A DNA stretch of 64,000 nucleotides from a bacterium. GTDB lineage: Bacteria > Patescibacteriota > Gracilibacteria > UBA1369 > GCA-2718715. The notes under the pieces were generated by a model. That model did not search any database, was not told the origin of the DNA, and worked only from the letters and a program-made list of their open reading frames with translations. Of this stretch, positions 45,899 through 54,811 are shown one piece after another. The translations under genes and the position numbers were made by a program. The number at the start of each line of letters is the position of its first letter. The first letter of the stretch is position 1. The DNA is taken from assembly GCA_018662325.1 (NCBI GenBank), contig JABJGM010000002.1, forward strand, positions 72,996 to 136,995, read 5' to 3'.

Positions 45899-45996
45899 TA
45901 AAGGAAAAATAAATTATTTGTACCTCAATAATATACAAGAAAACCAACAAAAAATTAACAAATTCTAAGTAAAATCTAATTGACAAAAACAGTATT

Positions 45997-46022
45997 AAAA
46001 AAAAAACCACTCCAAAGAGTGG
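45997..46022 (-). terminator. terminator between pilin and the giant gene
   Basis: On the minus strand CCACTC-TTTG-GAGTGG followed by ten T. It stops the pilus operon, so the giant gene 100 bases downstream needs its own promoter in 45899-45996; only weak -10-like TATATT and TAATTT sequences are visible there. Confidence 0.88.
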
Positions 46023-46047
46023 CTAAATTCAACAAATACCAATAGAA

Positions 46048-46593
46048 TTAGTTAATAATTACCATTACGTTGGTAGCATCATCTGCAGCAGGGGCCAATC
46101 CTTGACCAACCTCTTGATTATCAGTAATACCATTATCAAACGTAAAGGCTTGATCGTGATTAATAGGATCTTCAGATCTCATAAATACCGCATAGTTACC
46201 AAGAGTAGGATTATTAAGCTTTTGATAATAAACTCGATCATGGTTTTGATTATCTCCAACCGTACAATAAACTTTGGCATCAGCAGTAAATTTTTGACTT
46301 GGCGCTACATTTCCGAAGTAAGACACTAATGTCGTTTCATCACCTGTAAGATTTTGAAGACCATCTTTCTCACCATCAATACAGAAAGTACCATCTGGAT
46401 AAGTTCCTTCTTCTAAATAGTACATCTCTACGTTAGAAACAACCTCTCCAAGAAGTTTTTTACGTGCAATATCACTAGTTTTTCCACCGATTCCTGTTAG
46501 ATTAGGTAGTAAAAAACCTACCAAAACACCTATAATGGTGATCACAATTAAGATTTCAATAAGAGTGAAACCTTTTTGTATATATTTGTTCAT
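46048..46593 (-). CDS. type IV pilin / pseudopilin major subunit
   Basis: A 181-residue prepilin. The class III signal peptide MNKYIQKG is followed by FTLIEILIVITIIGVLVGFLLP: cleavage after G8, N-methylated Phe, and the conserved Glu at +5. The N-terminal helix is followed by a globular domain with two cysteines (TFCIDGEK and VYCTVGD) that could form a disulfide. The C-terminal loop is acidic. It follows pilC with a 93-base gap and is ended by a strong terminator, consistent with a highly expressed major subunit. A prepilin peptidase is not encoded in the window. Confidence 0.93.
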   Translation of the reverse strand: MNKYIQKGFTLIEILIVITIIGVLVGFLLPNLTGIGGKTSDIARKKLLGEVVSNVEMYYLEEGTYPDGTFCIDGEKDGLQNLTGDETTLVSYFGNVAPSQKFTADAKVYCTVGDNQNHDRVYYQKLNNPTLGNYAVFMRSEDPINHDQAFTFDNGITDNQEVGQGLAPAADDATNVMVIIN

Positions 46594-46686
46594 GGGTTAA
46601 ACATTAATTAAACTAAAAATAGCATGTGGCTTTTTTGCGTGTTTGGCAAATAATTTGACTTACTATATTTGAAATCTTAAGTTTAA

Positions 46687-47913
46687 TTAAAATACACTTA
46701 TATTAGATATCATTTGACTTAACGGCAACATAATAGCCAAAACCACTGTTCCAACCACACCACCAAGTACAAGCATAACAACAGGTTGTAAAAGCTTTGT
46801 AAAATTTTGCAACTTGTCAGAGAGGCTTTTATGGTTGTTACTTGCGACTTTTAATGCAACCTGAGGAAGATTACTAGACTTCTCACCTACTGCCAACTGA
46901 GAAATAAAGAAGTCAGAAAAATATGGACTTAAAAACATTGCATCACAAAGTTTTATACCACTTTTAACGTCTTCCAATAGATAAAATATGTAACTTTTAA
47001 GGTAATAATTTGCAGTAGATTCTCGAGCAATCTCCAAAGACCTTACGATTGAGACTCCGTTAAACATAAGCGATCCTAGCGTTTGAGCAAATAAACTCTG
47101 ATTCTTTAACTGCTGAATATCTTTTACAAATGGCAAATTTAGTAGTAAGAAATCATAAATTCGCTTACCCAAACTGGTTTTAAGCATTGATATACAAGCA
47201 ACGATTAAAATAGAAATGAAGCTTATTAAAAATAAAAAGTTTGAGTTTAAAAAATCAGAAGCCGCGATAATATTCTGAGTAATCATTGGCAATTCCATAT
47301 CTGAACTCACAAATAAACTACTAACCTGAGGAATTACGAATTTCAACATAGCTATTACAACTAGTAAAGTAAAAATCATCACCATAATTGGATACAGCGA
47401 AGCCTTTTTAACTTCATTTCTTAATTCTAATTGAAATTTCAAATCATCACTCAACTGGCTTAAGCTCGTGCTTAACTTCCCTATTGATTCCCCAGCTGAA
47501 ATCATTCCTATTTCTTTTGAGTCAAAACAAGACTTAAAACCCTTTAAAATCTCCGATATCTTCCTACCTTGCTTGATACTTAGTAAACACACATTTAAAA
47601 CAAATTTAACTTTTTTATCTTGAGATTGTTTCTGCAAAATATTAAAAGTTTCATCAATTGATATTCCAGAATCCAACAACAAAGCTACATTCTCAAATAT
47701 ATATAACTTCTGTGAAACAGAAAGCTTGATTTTGTTTTCTGAAAACATAAAGAGCTGATGAATCTTATCTCTAAAAGATTCTGACTTAAATTCAGTAATA
47801 TAATTCACTCCCGATGGATCAACAGTAGACAATATCTCTAAATGCGTCCCCTGCTTTAAATTTAAATCAGTTTGTTCTTGATTAAATACATTTAACTTTG
47901 TGTTCTCTCTCAT
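46687..47913 (-). CDS. pilC: type IV pilus inner-membrane platform protein PilC
   Basis: A 408-residue GspF/PilC-family protein with two homologous cytoplasmic T2SSF domains (~75-195 and ~275-395) and three TM segments (about 170-190, 220-240 and 380-402). Visible features are LYIFENVALLLDSGISIDETF, MISAGESIGKLSTSL and, in the second repeat, FISQLAVGEKSSNLPQVA. It anchors the motor ATPase and couples it to pilin insertion. The start is 2 bases after the pilB stop. Gene order pilB-pilC-pilin is the usual minimal pilus arrangement. Confidence 0.93.
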   Translation of the reverse strand: MRENTKLNVFNQEQTDLNLKQGTHLEILSTVDPSGVNYITEFKSESFRDKIHQLFMFSENKIKLSVSQKLYIFENVALLLDSGISIDETFNILQKQSQDKKVKFVLNVCLLSIKQGRKISEILKGFKSCFDSKEIGMISAGESIGKLSTSLSQLSDDLKFQLELRNEVKKASLYPIMVMIFTLLVVIAMLKFVIPQVSSLFVSSDMELPMITQNIIAASDFLNSNFLFLISFISILIVACISMLKTSLGKRIYDFLLLNLPFVKDIQQLKNQSLFAQTLGSLMFNGVSIVRSLEIARESTANYYLKSYIFYLLEDVKSGIKLCDAMFLSPYFSDFFISQLAVGEKSSNLPQVALKVASNNHKSLSDKLQNFTKLLQPVVMLVLGGVVGTVVLAIMLPLSQMISNISVF

Positions 47914-47915
47914 AT

Positions 47916-49163
47916 TTATGAATTAACAACTCTAAGAATTTCAGACAAGGTAGTCTTTGAATCTAAAACACTTTTTAATCCAGACTGAAGCAACGTTACC
48001 ATTCCATTTCTCTTTGCAATTTTTTTTAATTCACCAATAGTTTCTCCTCCTACCAAGGCATTCTTAAATTCTTGCGTGAAAACAAGTATCTCATAAAGAG
48101 GAACTCGACCCTTAAATTTATCTAAATCAGTAAGACCATCTTTTAAATGTGGAATCTTAAATTCCGTAAGATCTACATCTTTCAAGAATTGGCTTGGAGC
48201 ATCTTTAAGATTAGCTTTAATATAATCTTCAACTTGAATAGGATTTGACTTATACTCAATAGCATCAGGGTTTACTTTTCTCACTAACCTTTGAGCGATC
48301 ACGCATCTAATTGAACTTGCCAACAAATACCTTGGAACCCCCATATTAATCATTCTTGAAATTGTTTCAATTGCACTATTGGTATGAATTGTTGAAAAAA
48401 CCAAGTGACCAGTTAAGGATGCTTCAATCGCTGTATTTAAAGTCTCTTGATCACGAACCTCACCAACCATAATAATATCAGGATCTTGCCTTAAAGCTGC
48501 CCTTAAACCTTTTGCAAAATCAAATCCTATTTCCTTTTTTGTTTGCGCCTGAGAAGTTCCCTTTAGAGGAATTTCTACTGGATCTTCAATAGTTAAAATA
48601 TTACTCTTTCCGTCATTCAGATAATTTAAAGCTGAATACAAAGTTGTAGTCTTACCACTACCAGTGGGTCCTGAGGTTAAAATCACACCATTTGGATTTT
48701 TTAAAGCTTCTTTAAGTAATTTTAAATTGTATTGACTCATACCTAACGCTTCTAAGCTGGGGATGTCTTTTGTTCTATCAACTAAACGCATTACAATCTT
48801 TTCACCTTTTATGGTTGGCAGGGTTGAAACTCTTAAATCCATAGATTTGCCATCAACAGTAGTAACTTGAGCATGACCATCCTGAGGAATTCGAGTCTCA
48901 TCTATCTTTAAATTTGAGATAATCTTAATCCTACTACAAATGGCTGGATGAACCATATTTGCATAAGAAATTACTTCATGCATCATCCCATCAATTCTAA
49001 ATCGAATAAAAACCTTATCATCTTCAGGCTGAATATGAACGTCAGATACTCCTATTTCAAGTGCTAAACTTAAAGTATTTAAGACTATTTCAGGCACATT
49101 TTGAGATGCAACAGAGCTTTCCAACTTTTGATAATCTTGATTTTGATTGATAATATTTGTCAT
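47916..49163 (-). CDS. pilB: type IV pilus extension ATPase PilB (short form)
   Basis: A 415-residue secretion ATPase of the GspE/PilB family powering pilus assembly. Walker A GPTGSGKTTT is at 165-174, the Asp box TIEDPVE at 191-197, Walker B DPDIIMVGEVRD at 227-238 and the His box LTGHLVFSTIHTN near 250-262. It lacks the N-terminal MshEN/N1 domain of full-length PilB (usually ~560 residues) and the tetracysteine zinc motif normally after RLVRK; here that insertion has no Cys. A PilT retraction ATPase would be nearer this length, but the position before pilC and the motif set favour PilB. Separated by one base from the pilO-like gene. Confidence 0.9.
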   Translation of the reverse strand: MTNIINQNQDYQKLESSVASQNVPEIVLNTLSLALEIGVSDVHIQPEDDKVFIRFRIDGMMHEVISYANMVHPAICSRIKIISNLKIDETRIPQDGHAQVTTVDGKSMDLRVSTLPTIKGEKIVMRLVDRTKDIPSLEALGMSQYNLKLLKEALKNPNGVILTSGPTGSGKTTTLYSALNYLNDGKSNILTIEDPVEIPLKGTSQAQTKKEIGFDFAKGLRAALRQDPDIIMVGEVRDQETLNTAIEASLTGHLVFSTIHTNSAIETISRMINMGVPRYLLASSIRCVIAQRLVRKVNPDAIEYKSNPIQVEDYIKANLKDAPSQFLKDVDLTEFKIPHLKDGLTDLDKFKGRVPLYEILVFTQEFKNALVGGETIGELKKIAKRNGMVTLLQSGLKSVLDSKTTLSEILRVVNS

Positions 49164-49164
49164 T

Positions 49165-49671
49165 TTAAAGAGTGTGAATTACTAATGTAGACTTGAAGTT
49201 ACTAACCTTAAGGCTATCTAAACTTGGAATATCTAATTTATAGTCGCTAAACTCAACTACAAATGGAAACTCTGAATTTATTGGGCTTTTAAGGCTTAAA
49301 TCGTCAATAAAATTGATATAATCTTGAGATGTAGAATCAACCGACAAAGAAACTATATATAAACCTTCTGACTTTTCGTTTAAACTTAAACTTTTTAGCT
49401 TTAAATCTGGGTAATCCTGCATAAACTTTTCAAATATTATTAAAATCTGCTTTGGAGATTCTACTTTTACAGCCTTATAACTTTCGATTGGCTTATTTAA
49501 AACTAAAGGATTTTCACTTATAAATTCTTGTAAATTTGATATTTGTTCAGATTTTATACTCTCAGCCTTATATATTTTAAAATTCAAAAATATTGCAAAA
49601 CTTAACATAAGCACAGTTAGTACCAAATAATGAAATCCGCTCTTTAAAAAATTAGATAAGTTTATTTGCAT
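49165..49671 (-). CDS. PilO-like alignment-subcomplex protein
   Basis: A 168-residue bitopic protein: short cytoplasmic tail, one TM (13-31), a coiled coil (~35-55) and an extracytoplasmic ferredoxin-like domain (~70-165), the layout of PilO/GspM. Sequence identity to known PilO is not obvious, so the assignment rests on size, topology and its place between the pilN-like gene and pilB. It starts one base before the preceding stop ends, within a tight operon. Confidence 0.65.
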   Translation of the reverse strand: MQINLSNFLKSGFHYLVLTVLMLSFAIFLNFKIYKAESIKSEQISNLQEFISENPLVLNKPIESYKAVKVESPKQILIIFEKFMQDYPDLKLKSLSLNEKSEGLYIVSLSVDSTSQDYINFIDDLSLKSPINSEFPFVVEFSDYKLDIPSLDSLKVSNFKSTLVIHTL

Positions 49672-49672
49672 A

Positions 49673-50863
49673 TTATATGTATTGGAATTTTAAATTTAAA
49701 TTGTAAAAATCTTCTTTACTCAAAGACTCCAAATTAAATGTCTTAGATAGATCACCCTTGAAATTATTAGAGTTAAGAAAACTCTCTTCTATATTTAAAA
49801 AGTCTTTCAAAGGCTCTTTTTGATCGAGTTTAATATTTAAATTAACACTACCTTGCTTAGAACTCGAGTTAACCTGAACCGAAACTAATTCAATCCTTGG
49901 ACTTGTTTTAAACAATTCAAACTCAGCATCAGCGTTTTGCAAGGTTTTCTCCAAATCAATTAAAAACTTATTCTGATTAAATTTATCAACTTGAATCAAA
50001 GCAATATTATTAAGCTGCATCTTATTTGTAACTTCTAAATAAGACTTTAGAAACTTTAAAAACTTTTCATCCTGAAAATTAGCATAATCTTGGCTTAAAA
50101 GACTAAGTATAGGAGCAAACTTTAGAAGCGATACCAAGTCAGACTTTTGATCAGTGTCTAAACTATCTGAAGAATTAATAGTTTTAATTAAAACAGATTT
50201 ATCTTCTAGATTATTTCTTTGAGATTTTAAAAGATTGAGTTTTAACTTATTAAAATTTTCCGTTAAATCGAATTTAATTTTCTTTGCTTTATCTGTTGCG
50301 GATTTCTTTTGTGAATTTGTTTTAAATACACTTTCGGATTCCTTTAAGCTCTCTAAATATTCAAGTGACAAAACTGCTATTTGTTTGTTTACTACGGAAG
50401 AGTTGAGTAGTGTGGTAAACAAAAACTCAGATTTATAATTTAAATCAACACTACTAACATTATCATCAGAATCTAAAATACTAGTGGAAAAATCAATAAT
50501 GTCATTTTGAAACCAATAAGAAAAAACAAAAATTAATGCCATCAAAACTACAATGAAAAGATTTTTATAAATCCTCTTTCTTTTTTTCATTTTTAAAGAA
50601 AATTTAGTTTGGATACTTAGATCATCATCAAACTCATTATACGAAGAAAGCTCTTTTAAAAGCTGTGTATTAGAACTCTCCTGCTTTTTAGGCTCTAAAT
50701 TATCAACCATTTGCGATAAAATTTCAGAGTCTAAATCATCACCCTTTTTATGTTTTGATTGGGCAAGTTTTAATTCTACACCCTTGTCTTGTAATCGTTG
50801 GTTTGTTTTATCTTCAGCTGAAGAAAATATCAATTTTTTCTTAGGTTGATTTTTATTTTCCAT
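49673..50863 (-). CDS. PilN-like bitopic protein, first gene of the pilus operon
   Basis: A 396-residue protein with a ~90-residue polar cytoplasmic region, one TM (about 101-119) after a basic KMKKRKRIYKN stretch, and a ~270-residue extracytoplasmic helical and alpha/beta domain. Its position directly before the pilO-like gene suggests the PilN/GspL role of linking the cytoplasmic ring to the pilus frame. No PilM-like actin-fold gene is present; the long cytoplasmic tail does not look like PilM either. An extended promoter with TATAAT lies 20 bases upstream of the start codon. The identification is contextual. Confidence 0.6.
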   Translation of the reverse strand: MENKNQPKKKLIFSSAEDKTNQRLQDKGVELKLAQSKHKKGDDLDSEILSQMVDNLEPKKQESSNTQLLKELSSYNEFDDDLSIQTKFSLKMKKRKRIYKNLFIVVLMALIFVFSYWFQNDIIDFSTSILDSDDNVSSVDLNYKSEFLFTTLLNSSVVNKQIAVLSLEYLESLKESESVFKTNSQKKSATDKAKKIKFDLTENFNKLKLNLLKSQRNNLEDKSVLIKTINSSDSLDTDQKSDLVSLLKFAPILSLLSQDYANFQDEKFLKFLKSYLEVTNKMQLNNIALIQVDKFNQNKFLIDLEKTLQNADAEFELFKTSPRIELVSVQVNSSSKQGSVNLNIKLDQKEPLKDFLNIEESFLNSNNFKGDLSKTFNLESLSKEDFYNLNLKFQYI

Positions 50864-50883
50864 AAGGCTACTTAAATCTAATT

Positions 50884-50913
50884 ATTATACCATAAACATA
50901 AGAAATAATCCAA
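50884..50913 (-). promoter_or_regulatory. promoter of the type IV pilus operon
   Basis: On the minus strand TTGGAT (50913-50908), 18-base spacer, then TGG-TATAAT (50889-50884), an extended -10. The leader is about 14 bases. It is back to back with the rplJL promoter. Confidence 0.7.
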
Positions 50914-50937
50914 TATGACAATTAATAGAATTTTAGG

Positions 50938-50966
50938 TTGACTTTTGATTACACAAGTAGTATTTT
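50938..50966 (+). promoter_or_regulatory. promoter of the rplJ-rplL operon
   Basis: TTGACT (50938-50943), 17-base spacer, TATTTT (50961-50966). Predicted start near 50973, right at the beginning of the L10 leader structure. Confidence 0.6.
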
Positions 50967-50974
50967 TTGGATAC

Positions 50975-51087
50975 GTGTCGTAGACAGTAGGTATGTTAAT
51001 TGACTATAAACCCTGCCGAGGCTAAATATGCATGCTTGAATCTTAAATGATTCTTTGTAACGCTTGGTCTATGACACACCAAGTGTC
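50975..51087 (+). ncRNA. ribosomal protein L10 leader with alternative hairpins
   Basis: The sequence has the marks of the L10 leader (RF00557): GTAGACAGTAGG pairing with CCTGCCGAGG, then a second hairpin region ending in TTTGTAACGC. An 11-bp basal stem joins GTGTCGTAGAC (50975-50985) and GTCTATGACAC (51067-51077). GACAC in that stem can instead pair with GTGTC at 51083-51087, making a small hairpin followed by TTTT just before rplJ. The two forms exclude each other, which suits attenuation by the L10(L12) complex. Confidence 0.82.
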
Positions 51088-51102
51088 TTTTAATTAAAAT
51101 AA

Positions 51103-51627
51103 ATGGCTGTATCAAAAAACAGAAAACAACAGCAATTAGAAGCATTAATTGAAAAATTCCAAAACGCAAAGAGTATTTTTTTCTCTGAGTATACAGGAAT
51201 AAGCGTTAAAGGTTTTAGTAAAGTACGTGATACTTTAAGAGAATCTAACGTTGAGTGTAAAGTTGCTAAAAAAACTTTGATTAAACTTGCTGCAGAGCAA
51301 ATTGGAATCAAAGAAATACCAACTGAAGCACTTGAAGGTCCAATCGCAGTAATTTTATCTAATGAAGACGAAATTGTTGGGGCTAAGCTTATTTCTAACT
51401 TAAAGAAAGAACACGAAACTCTTGAATTAACTGGAGGAATATTTGACGGTGAAGCTTTTGGTCAAGAAAAAGCCAAAGCATATGCCGCAATTCCAGCTAA
51501 AGAAGAGTTGCTTGCGAAATTGGTAGGATCAATGAAAGCTCCTATTACTGGATTCCATGGTGTTACTCATGGAGTTATGCGTCAATTCGTTGGCACACTA
51601 CAAGCAATTGTAGACAAAGAACAATAA
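51103..51627 (+). CDS. rplJ: 50S ribosomal protein L10
   Basis: A 174-residue stalk base protein that binds 23S rRNA (helices 42-44) and carries the L7/L12 dimers. The N-terminal domain shows the family pattern: [21 protein letters not shown] (residues ~26-46), [16 protein letters not shown], and AIVLSNEDE-type region near 80; the C-terminal helix binds L12. It follows an L10 leader, so autoregulation is expected. No Shine-Dalgarno before the ATG, only an A/T-rich TTAATTAAAATAA. Confidence 0.96.
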   Translation: MAVSKNRKQQQLEALIEKFQNAKSIFFSEYTGISVKGFSKVRDTLRESNVECKVAKKTLIKLAAEQIGIKEIPTEALEGPIAVILSNEDEIVGAKLISNLKKEHETLELTGGIFDGEAFGQEKAKAYAAIPAKEELLAKLVGSMKAPITGFHGVTHGVMRQFVGTLQAIVDKEQ

Positions 51628-51652
51628 AAAAAATAAATTTAACAAAAATAAA

Positions 51653-52054
51653 ATGTCTGAAGAAAAAAAATTACCAGAATTGAGTAAAGAAGCTCAAGGT
51701 ATCCTAGATGCAGTTAAAGAACTTAAAGTTCTTGACTTAGCTGCTCTTGTACAACATATGGAAGAAGAATTTGGTGTATCTGCTGCTGCTCCTGTAGCAA
51801 TTGCTGCTGCTGGTGCTGCTGGTGGAGATGCTGCTGAAGAAAAATCTTCTTTCGACGTAGTTCTTGCTTCTGTAGGAGGTCAAAAAATTGCAGTTATTAA
51901 AGCTGTAAGAGAAATCACTGGACTTGGTCTTAAAGAGGCTAAAGATCTAGTTGATGGAGCTCCTAAAGCAATTAAAGAAGGATTAGCTAAAGATGAAGCT
52001 GAAAAAGTAAAAGCTGATTTAGAAGCTGCTGGTGCAACTGTTGAATTAAAATAA
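51653..52054 (+). CDS. rplL: 50S ribosomal protein L7/L12
   Basis: A 133-residue stalk protein that recruits translation factors. The N-terminal dimerisation domain (1-45), an Ala/Gly-rich hinge ([14 protein letters not shown], ~45-63) and the C-terminal factor-binding domain with [27 protein letters not shown] are all clear. It lies 25 bases after rplJ and is ended by a strong terminator. The N-terminus has about ten more residues than E. coli L12. Confidence 0.97.
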   Translation: MSEEKKLPELSKEAQGILDAVKELKVLDLAALVQHMEEEFGVSAAAPVAIAAAGAAGGDAAEEKSSFDVVLASVGGQKIAVIKAVREITGLGLKEAKDLVDGAPKAIKEGLAKDEAEKVKADLEAAGATVELK

Positions 52055-52075
52055 TTCAATTTTAAAAGACAAATC

Positions 52076-52101
52076 AAAGACCCCTTGCCGGGTCTTTTTT
52101 T
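52076..52101 (+). terminator. rho-independent terminator of rplJ-rplL
   Basis: Stem AAAGACCC/GGGTCTTT with a CTTGCC loop, followed by seven T. Confidence 0.92.
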
Positions 52102-52114
52102 ATACACAATTATA

Positions 52115-52143
52115 TTATGAGATTTAAAATATTGTAATACAAT
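52115..52143 (+). promoter_or_regulatory. promoter of the hypothetical gene after rplL
   Basis: TTATGA (52115-52120), 17-base spacer, TACAAT (52138-52143). The start codon at 52165 would follow a leader of about 15 bases. Confidence 0.5.
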
Positions 52144-52164
52144 TGCTAAAAATAATTTTTTAAG

Positions 52165-52710
52165 ATGTCCAATTTACTATTAGATAGCTTGCAGGTTATA
52201 GGTAAGATAAACAAAGAAGGATTTACATGTAATGGAATAAATATTTCAAAGGAAATTAAAATTATTGAACCTTTGGAACTGGAAGTTGAATTCTCTCAAA
52301 TAAGCCGATTTATAACCGGTGATATAGATAAAGTGCTTAAACTCTATATTTCACAGTATTCACAAGTTATAGAATGTATAAAATCTTTAACTGAAGATAA
52401 AGTTGTCAAAGAATATTTAGAGGAGATTAATATTTCTTCGATTAATTCTGGACATTATAGATATGTTCAAGAAAAAAGGGCAAATTTATATTTTATCGCT
52501 GTTCAGGTTTTGAAAAAACTTGATGTCAGATTAAAATGTAGAGAATTAAAGATTGGAGATATTTATGCAAATTTGATTGTAAATTTTATAAATTCCTTGA
52601 GTGTAAATTCGATTGATCAAGATGAAATATTCAAAATAAATCTTATTTTAGGAGATCTATTAAACACAATAAGACTGTGTGAAAGAATGGCCATTGCAAT
52701 TTTAAGCTAA
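52165..52710 (+). CDS. hypothetical helical protein
   Basis: A 181-residue cytoplasmic protein of unknown function. Residues 1-50 contain a beta-rich segment, and 50-181 are mainly amphipathic helices with several conserved-looking Asp/Glu/Arg (YVQEKRANLYF, then NTIRLCERMAI at the end). No signal peptide, no TM, no motif that I recognise. It has its own promoter after the rplL terminator, and its last 9 bases overlap the end of the convergent prsW gene. Confidence 0.6.
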   Translation: MSNLLLDSLQVIGKINKEGFTCNGINISKEIKIIEPLELEVEFSQISRFITGDIDKVLKLYISQYSQVIECIKSLTEDKVVKEYLEEINISSINSGHYRYVQEKRANLYFIAVQVLKKLDVRLKCRELKIGDIYANLIVNFINSLSVNSIDQDEIFKINLILGDLLNTIRLCERMAIAILS

Positions 52711-53523
52711 TTCTTTAAGCGCTTTCTTGCTCTGAATTAGTTTTTTAATACAACTTAGACCGATTATAAAAAATGGTGCTAAAAATAAAGTAAACTGGAA
52801 TTCTAATAAAATGTTAAAAATTGCATGCAAAGAGGTTGCGTAAAACAAACCAACAAACTGGCTTTCAGCTGCGAATATTTTAGCCATAAATCCCCTTTTG
52901 AATCTAAAGTGAAACTTTTTTAAGAGTCTAGTTAAGGACCATGCATGATACTGATTGTCGTTATAGACTTTTTTACTAAACAAAGCTAATCCAAAGTAAT
53001 ACCCATATATGGTAGAAAAAAGACAATGTGCAAATGTAGAAAAGACTGCTCTTAGCATGAAAACACTAGTGAAAGTTTGAATATCTAGGTTTTTCCAGAT
53101 GTTAATTAAATAAAAGGTATTTTCTGCAAAAGCAAAACCAAGAGCTGCCATAATTGAAAATTCAATAGCATCATCTATTGAAGTGATTTCATTTCTAGAA
53201 ACTTTGTCCGCGACTTTGTGTTTTAAATATTCTTCAATAGCTGCAATTATTACAAAAAACATTATTAAGCTGATTGGAATATTGAAAAAACTACTTTGTA
53301 GTAAACTATTTGCCTGAAGGGTGTTCTGTAAATCCAAGAATGGAATAAGCTCGGTAAAGTATCTCAAAAAAACTAATGGTACTACGCTTAAAGCTCCTAA
53401 ACTAAACGAGAAAAGAACCCATTTACGTTTTTCGTTGTGCTTATGTAAAAAATAACTTCCCCATATTAAAATTGGAACTGCATTTATTAATCCGATTAGA
53501 ATACTTAATGTTAAATTAGACAT
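52702..53523 (-). CDS. PrsW-family intramembrane metalloprotease
   Basis: A 273-residue polytopic protein (about eight TM segments) of the CPBP/PrsW type. The three metal-binding motifs of the superfamily are visible: EEYLKHK (EExxK, near residue 93), FAENTFYLI (near 135), HCLFSTIYGYYFG (near 168), and a final LHAIFNILLE (near 240). PrsW relatives cleave membrane proteins such as anti-sigma factors; no anti-sigma factor lies near, so the substrate is unknown. The central ~30 residues between motifs 3 and 4 form a basic cytoplasmic loop. It starts about 190 bases from recF's end. Confidence 0.88.
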   Translation of the reverse strand: MSNLTLSILIGLINAVPILIWGSYFLHKHNEKRKWVLFSFSLGALSVVPLVFLRYFTELIPFLDLQNTLQANSLLQSSFFNIPISLIMFFVIIAAIEEYLKHKVADKVSRNEITSIDDAIEFSIMAALGFAFAENTFYLINIWKNLDIQTFTSVFMLRAVFSTFAHCLFSTIYGYYFGLALFSKKVYNDNQYHAWSLTRLLKKFHFRFKRGFMAKIFAAESQFVGLFYATSLHAIFNILLEFQFTLFLAPFFIIGLSCIKKLIQSKKALKELA

Positions 53524-53572
53524 TTAATTTTTTATATCTAATTATTATAACGAATTTTAGATTTTTTTTCAA

Positions 53573-54712
53573 TTAATTAAGCTCTTTAATTGTTGAATCC
53601 TGAATTATAAAGGTTTGATAGCTTCCCGAGTAGTCATTAAAATATGCTTTTTCTACAGTTGTAATAAAGGTTTGATACTGACTTGCAAAGATTAAAAGCT
53701 GTTTACGCCTTTGGCTATCCAACTCCGAGAAAACATCGTCTAGTAGTAAAATTGGACGATAAGAAATAAATTGTTTTAGGTATTCAACCTGTAAAAATTT
53801 AAGAGCTAGAATAAAAGTTCTATTTTCCCCTCTTGAACAAAAATCAATAATTGCTTTTCCATCCAGTAAAAATTGAAAATCATCTCTATGGATACCAAGA
53901 TTAGTAGATTTATAGCGTAGATCTTTTTCGAAGTTTTTATTTAAATTTTCTATAAATTGTTTTTTATATAGGCTTATATTTTCTGGTTTAAAAGCTGTAA
54001 ACTTAACTTTTACTTGTTTATCTAATTCGGTTCCGGCAATTGAATTATAGGTAGCTTCCAAATTTTGATTTAAATACTCAATCAATTCTGTTCTGTAAGC
54101 ATGAATAATTGCAGCACTTTCGGCTAATTTTTGATTATATACGGAGTAAAGAATTTGATTTGTAACTCCATCTTTAAGCATTTTATTTCGAATTTTTAGA
54201 TTTTTATTATAGGTCATTAGGCTTTCAAAATAGTCTTTAAAAAGGCTTGATAAAAAAGTGTTTAAAAATTTTCTCCTAGCAACCGGGCCAAGTACAAATA
54301 AATGCATATGATCTGGAGTAAAAACAACAGACTGAAAGTTTCCCATAAACTCTTTTGATGGAAGCTTTATTTCATCTATAAAAAAGGCTTTTTCTTTTTG
54401 TTTCTTATCAAAAACCATATGTAAATTCTTAATTGAATTATCTTGAAAAACATCTAAAGCTTGGTCGGATTGATTAGAAGGACTAATATTTCCTTTGATA
54501 GAAAAGTAATAAGAATCAAAATTACAAATGTCATCAAATTTCAAATTTCGAAAACTTTTAGGGAAACTCAAAAGTGAAATAGCCTCTAACAAATTAGTTT
54601 TTCCTTGTCCATTAGGAGCAACGAAAATATTTAATCCATTTTGAGGTTTAAAATTGATTTCTAAATTTTTATAAGATCGAAAATTAACAAGACTTAAACT
54701 TTCTAAAAACAT
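53573..54712 (-). CDS. recF: DNA replication and repair protein RecF
   Basis: A 379-residue SMC-like ATPase that loads RecA at gaps with RecO and RecR. It begins LESLSLVNFRSYKNLEINF, then Walker A APNGQGKTN near residue 33. The signature motif region (FCSRGENRTFILALKFLQ) lies near 290 and Walker B PILLLDDVFSELD near 315. The ATG at 54712 is preferred to the track's TTG at 54775, because it gives the normal RecF N-terminus and a TTTACT-N16-TAATAT promoter lies between the two. The leader would be only about 4 bases. No dnaN or gyrB is adjacent. Confidence 0.95.
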   Translation of the reverse strand: MFLESLSLVNFRSYKNLEINFKPQNGLNIFVAPNGQGKTNLLEAISLLSFPKSFRNLKFDDICNFDSYYFSIKGNISPSNQSDQALDVFQDNSIKNLHMVFDKKQKEKAFFIDEIKLPSKEFMGNFQSVVFTPDHMHLFVLGPVARRKFLNTFLSSLFKDYFESLMTYNKNLKIRNKMLKDGVTNQILYSVYNQKLAESAAIIHAYRTELIEYLNQNLEATYNSIAGTELDKQVKVKFTAFKPENISLYKKQFIENLNKNFEKDLRYKSTNLGIHRDDFQFLLDGKAIIDFCSRGENRTFILALKFLQVEYLKQFISYRPILLLDDVFSELDSQRRKQLLIFASQYQTFITTVEKAYFNDYSGSYQTFIIQDSTIKELN

Positions 54713-54811
54713 TTTTTTTAATATATTAAATTTTTTGCAAGAAAAGTAAAGAAGGATTGATTTTATATAAGCCAAGAGTTAATCTATTAAAGATAAAATT
54801 TAATAAAAGAT

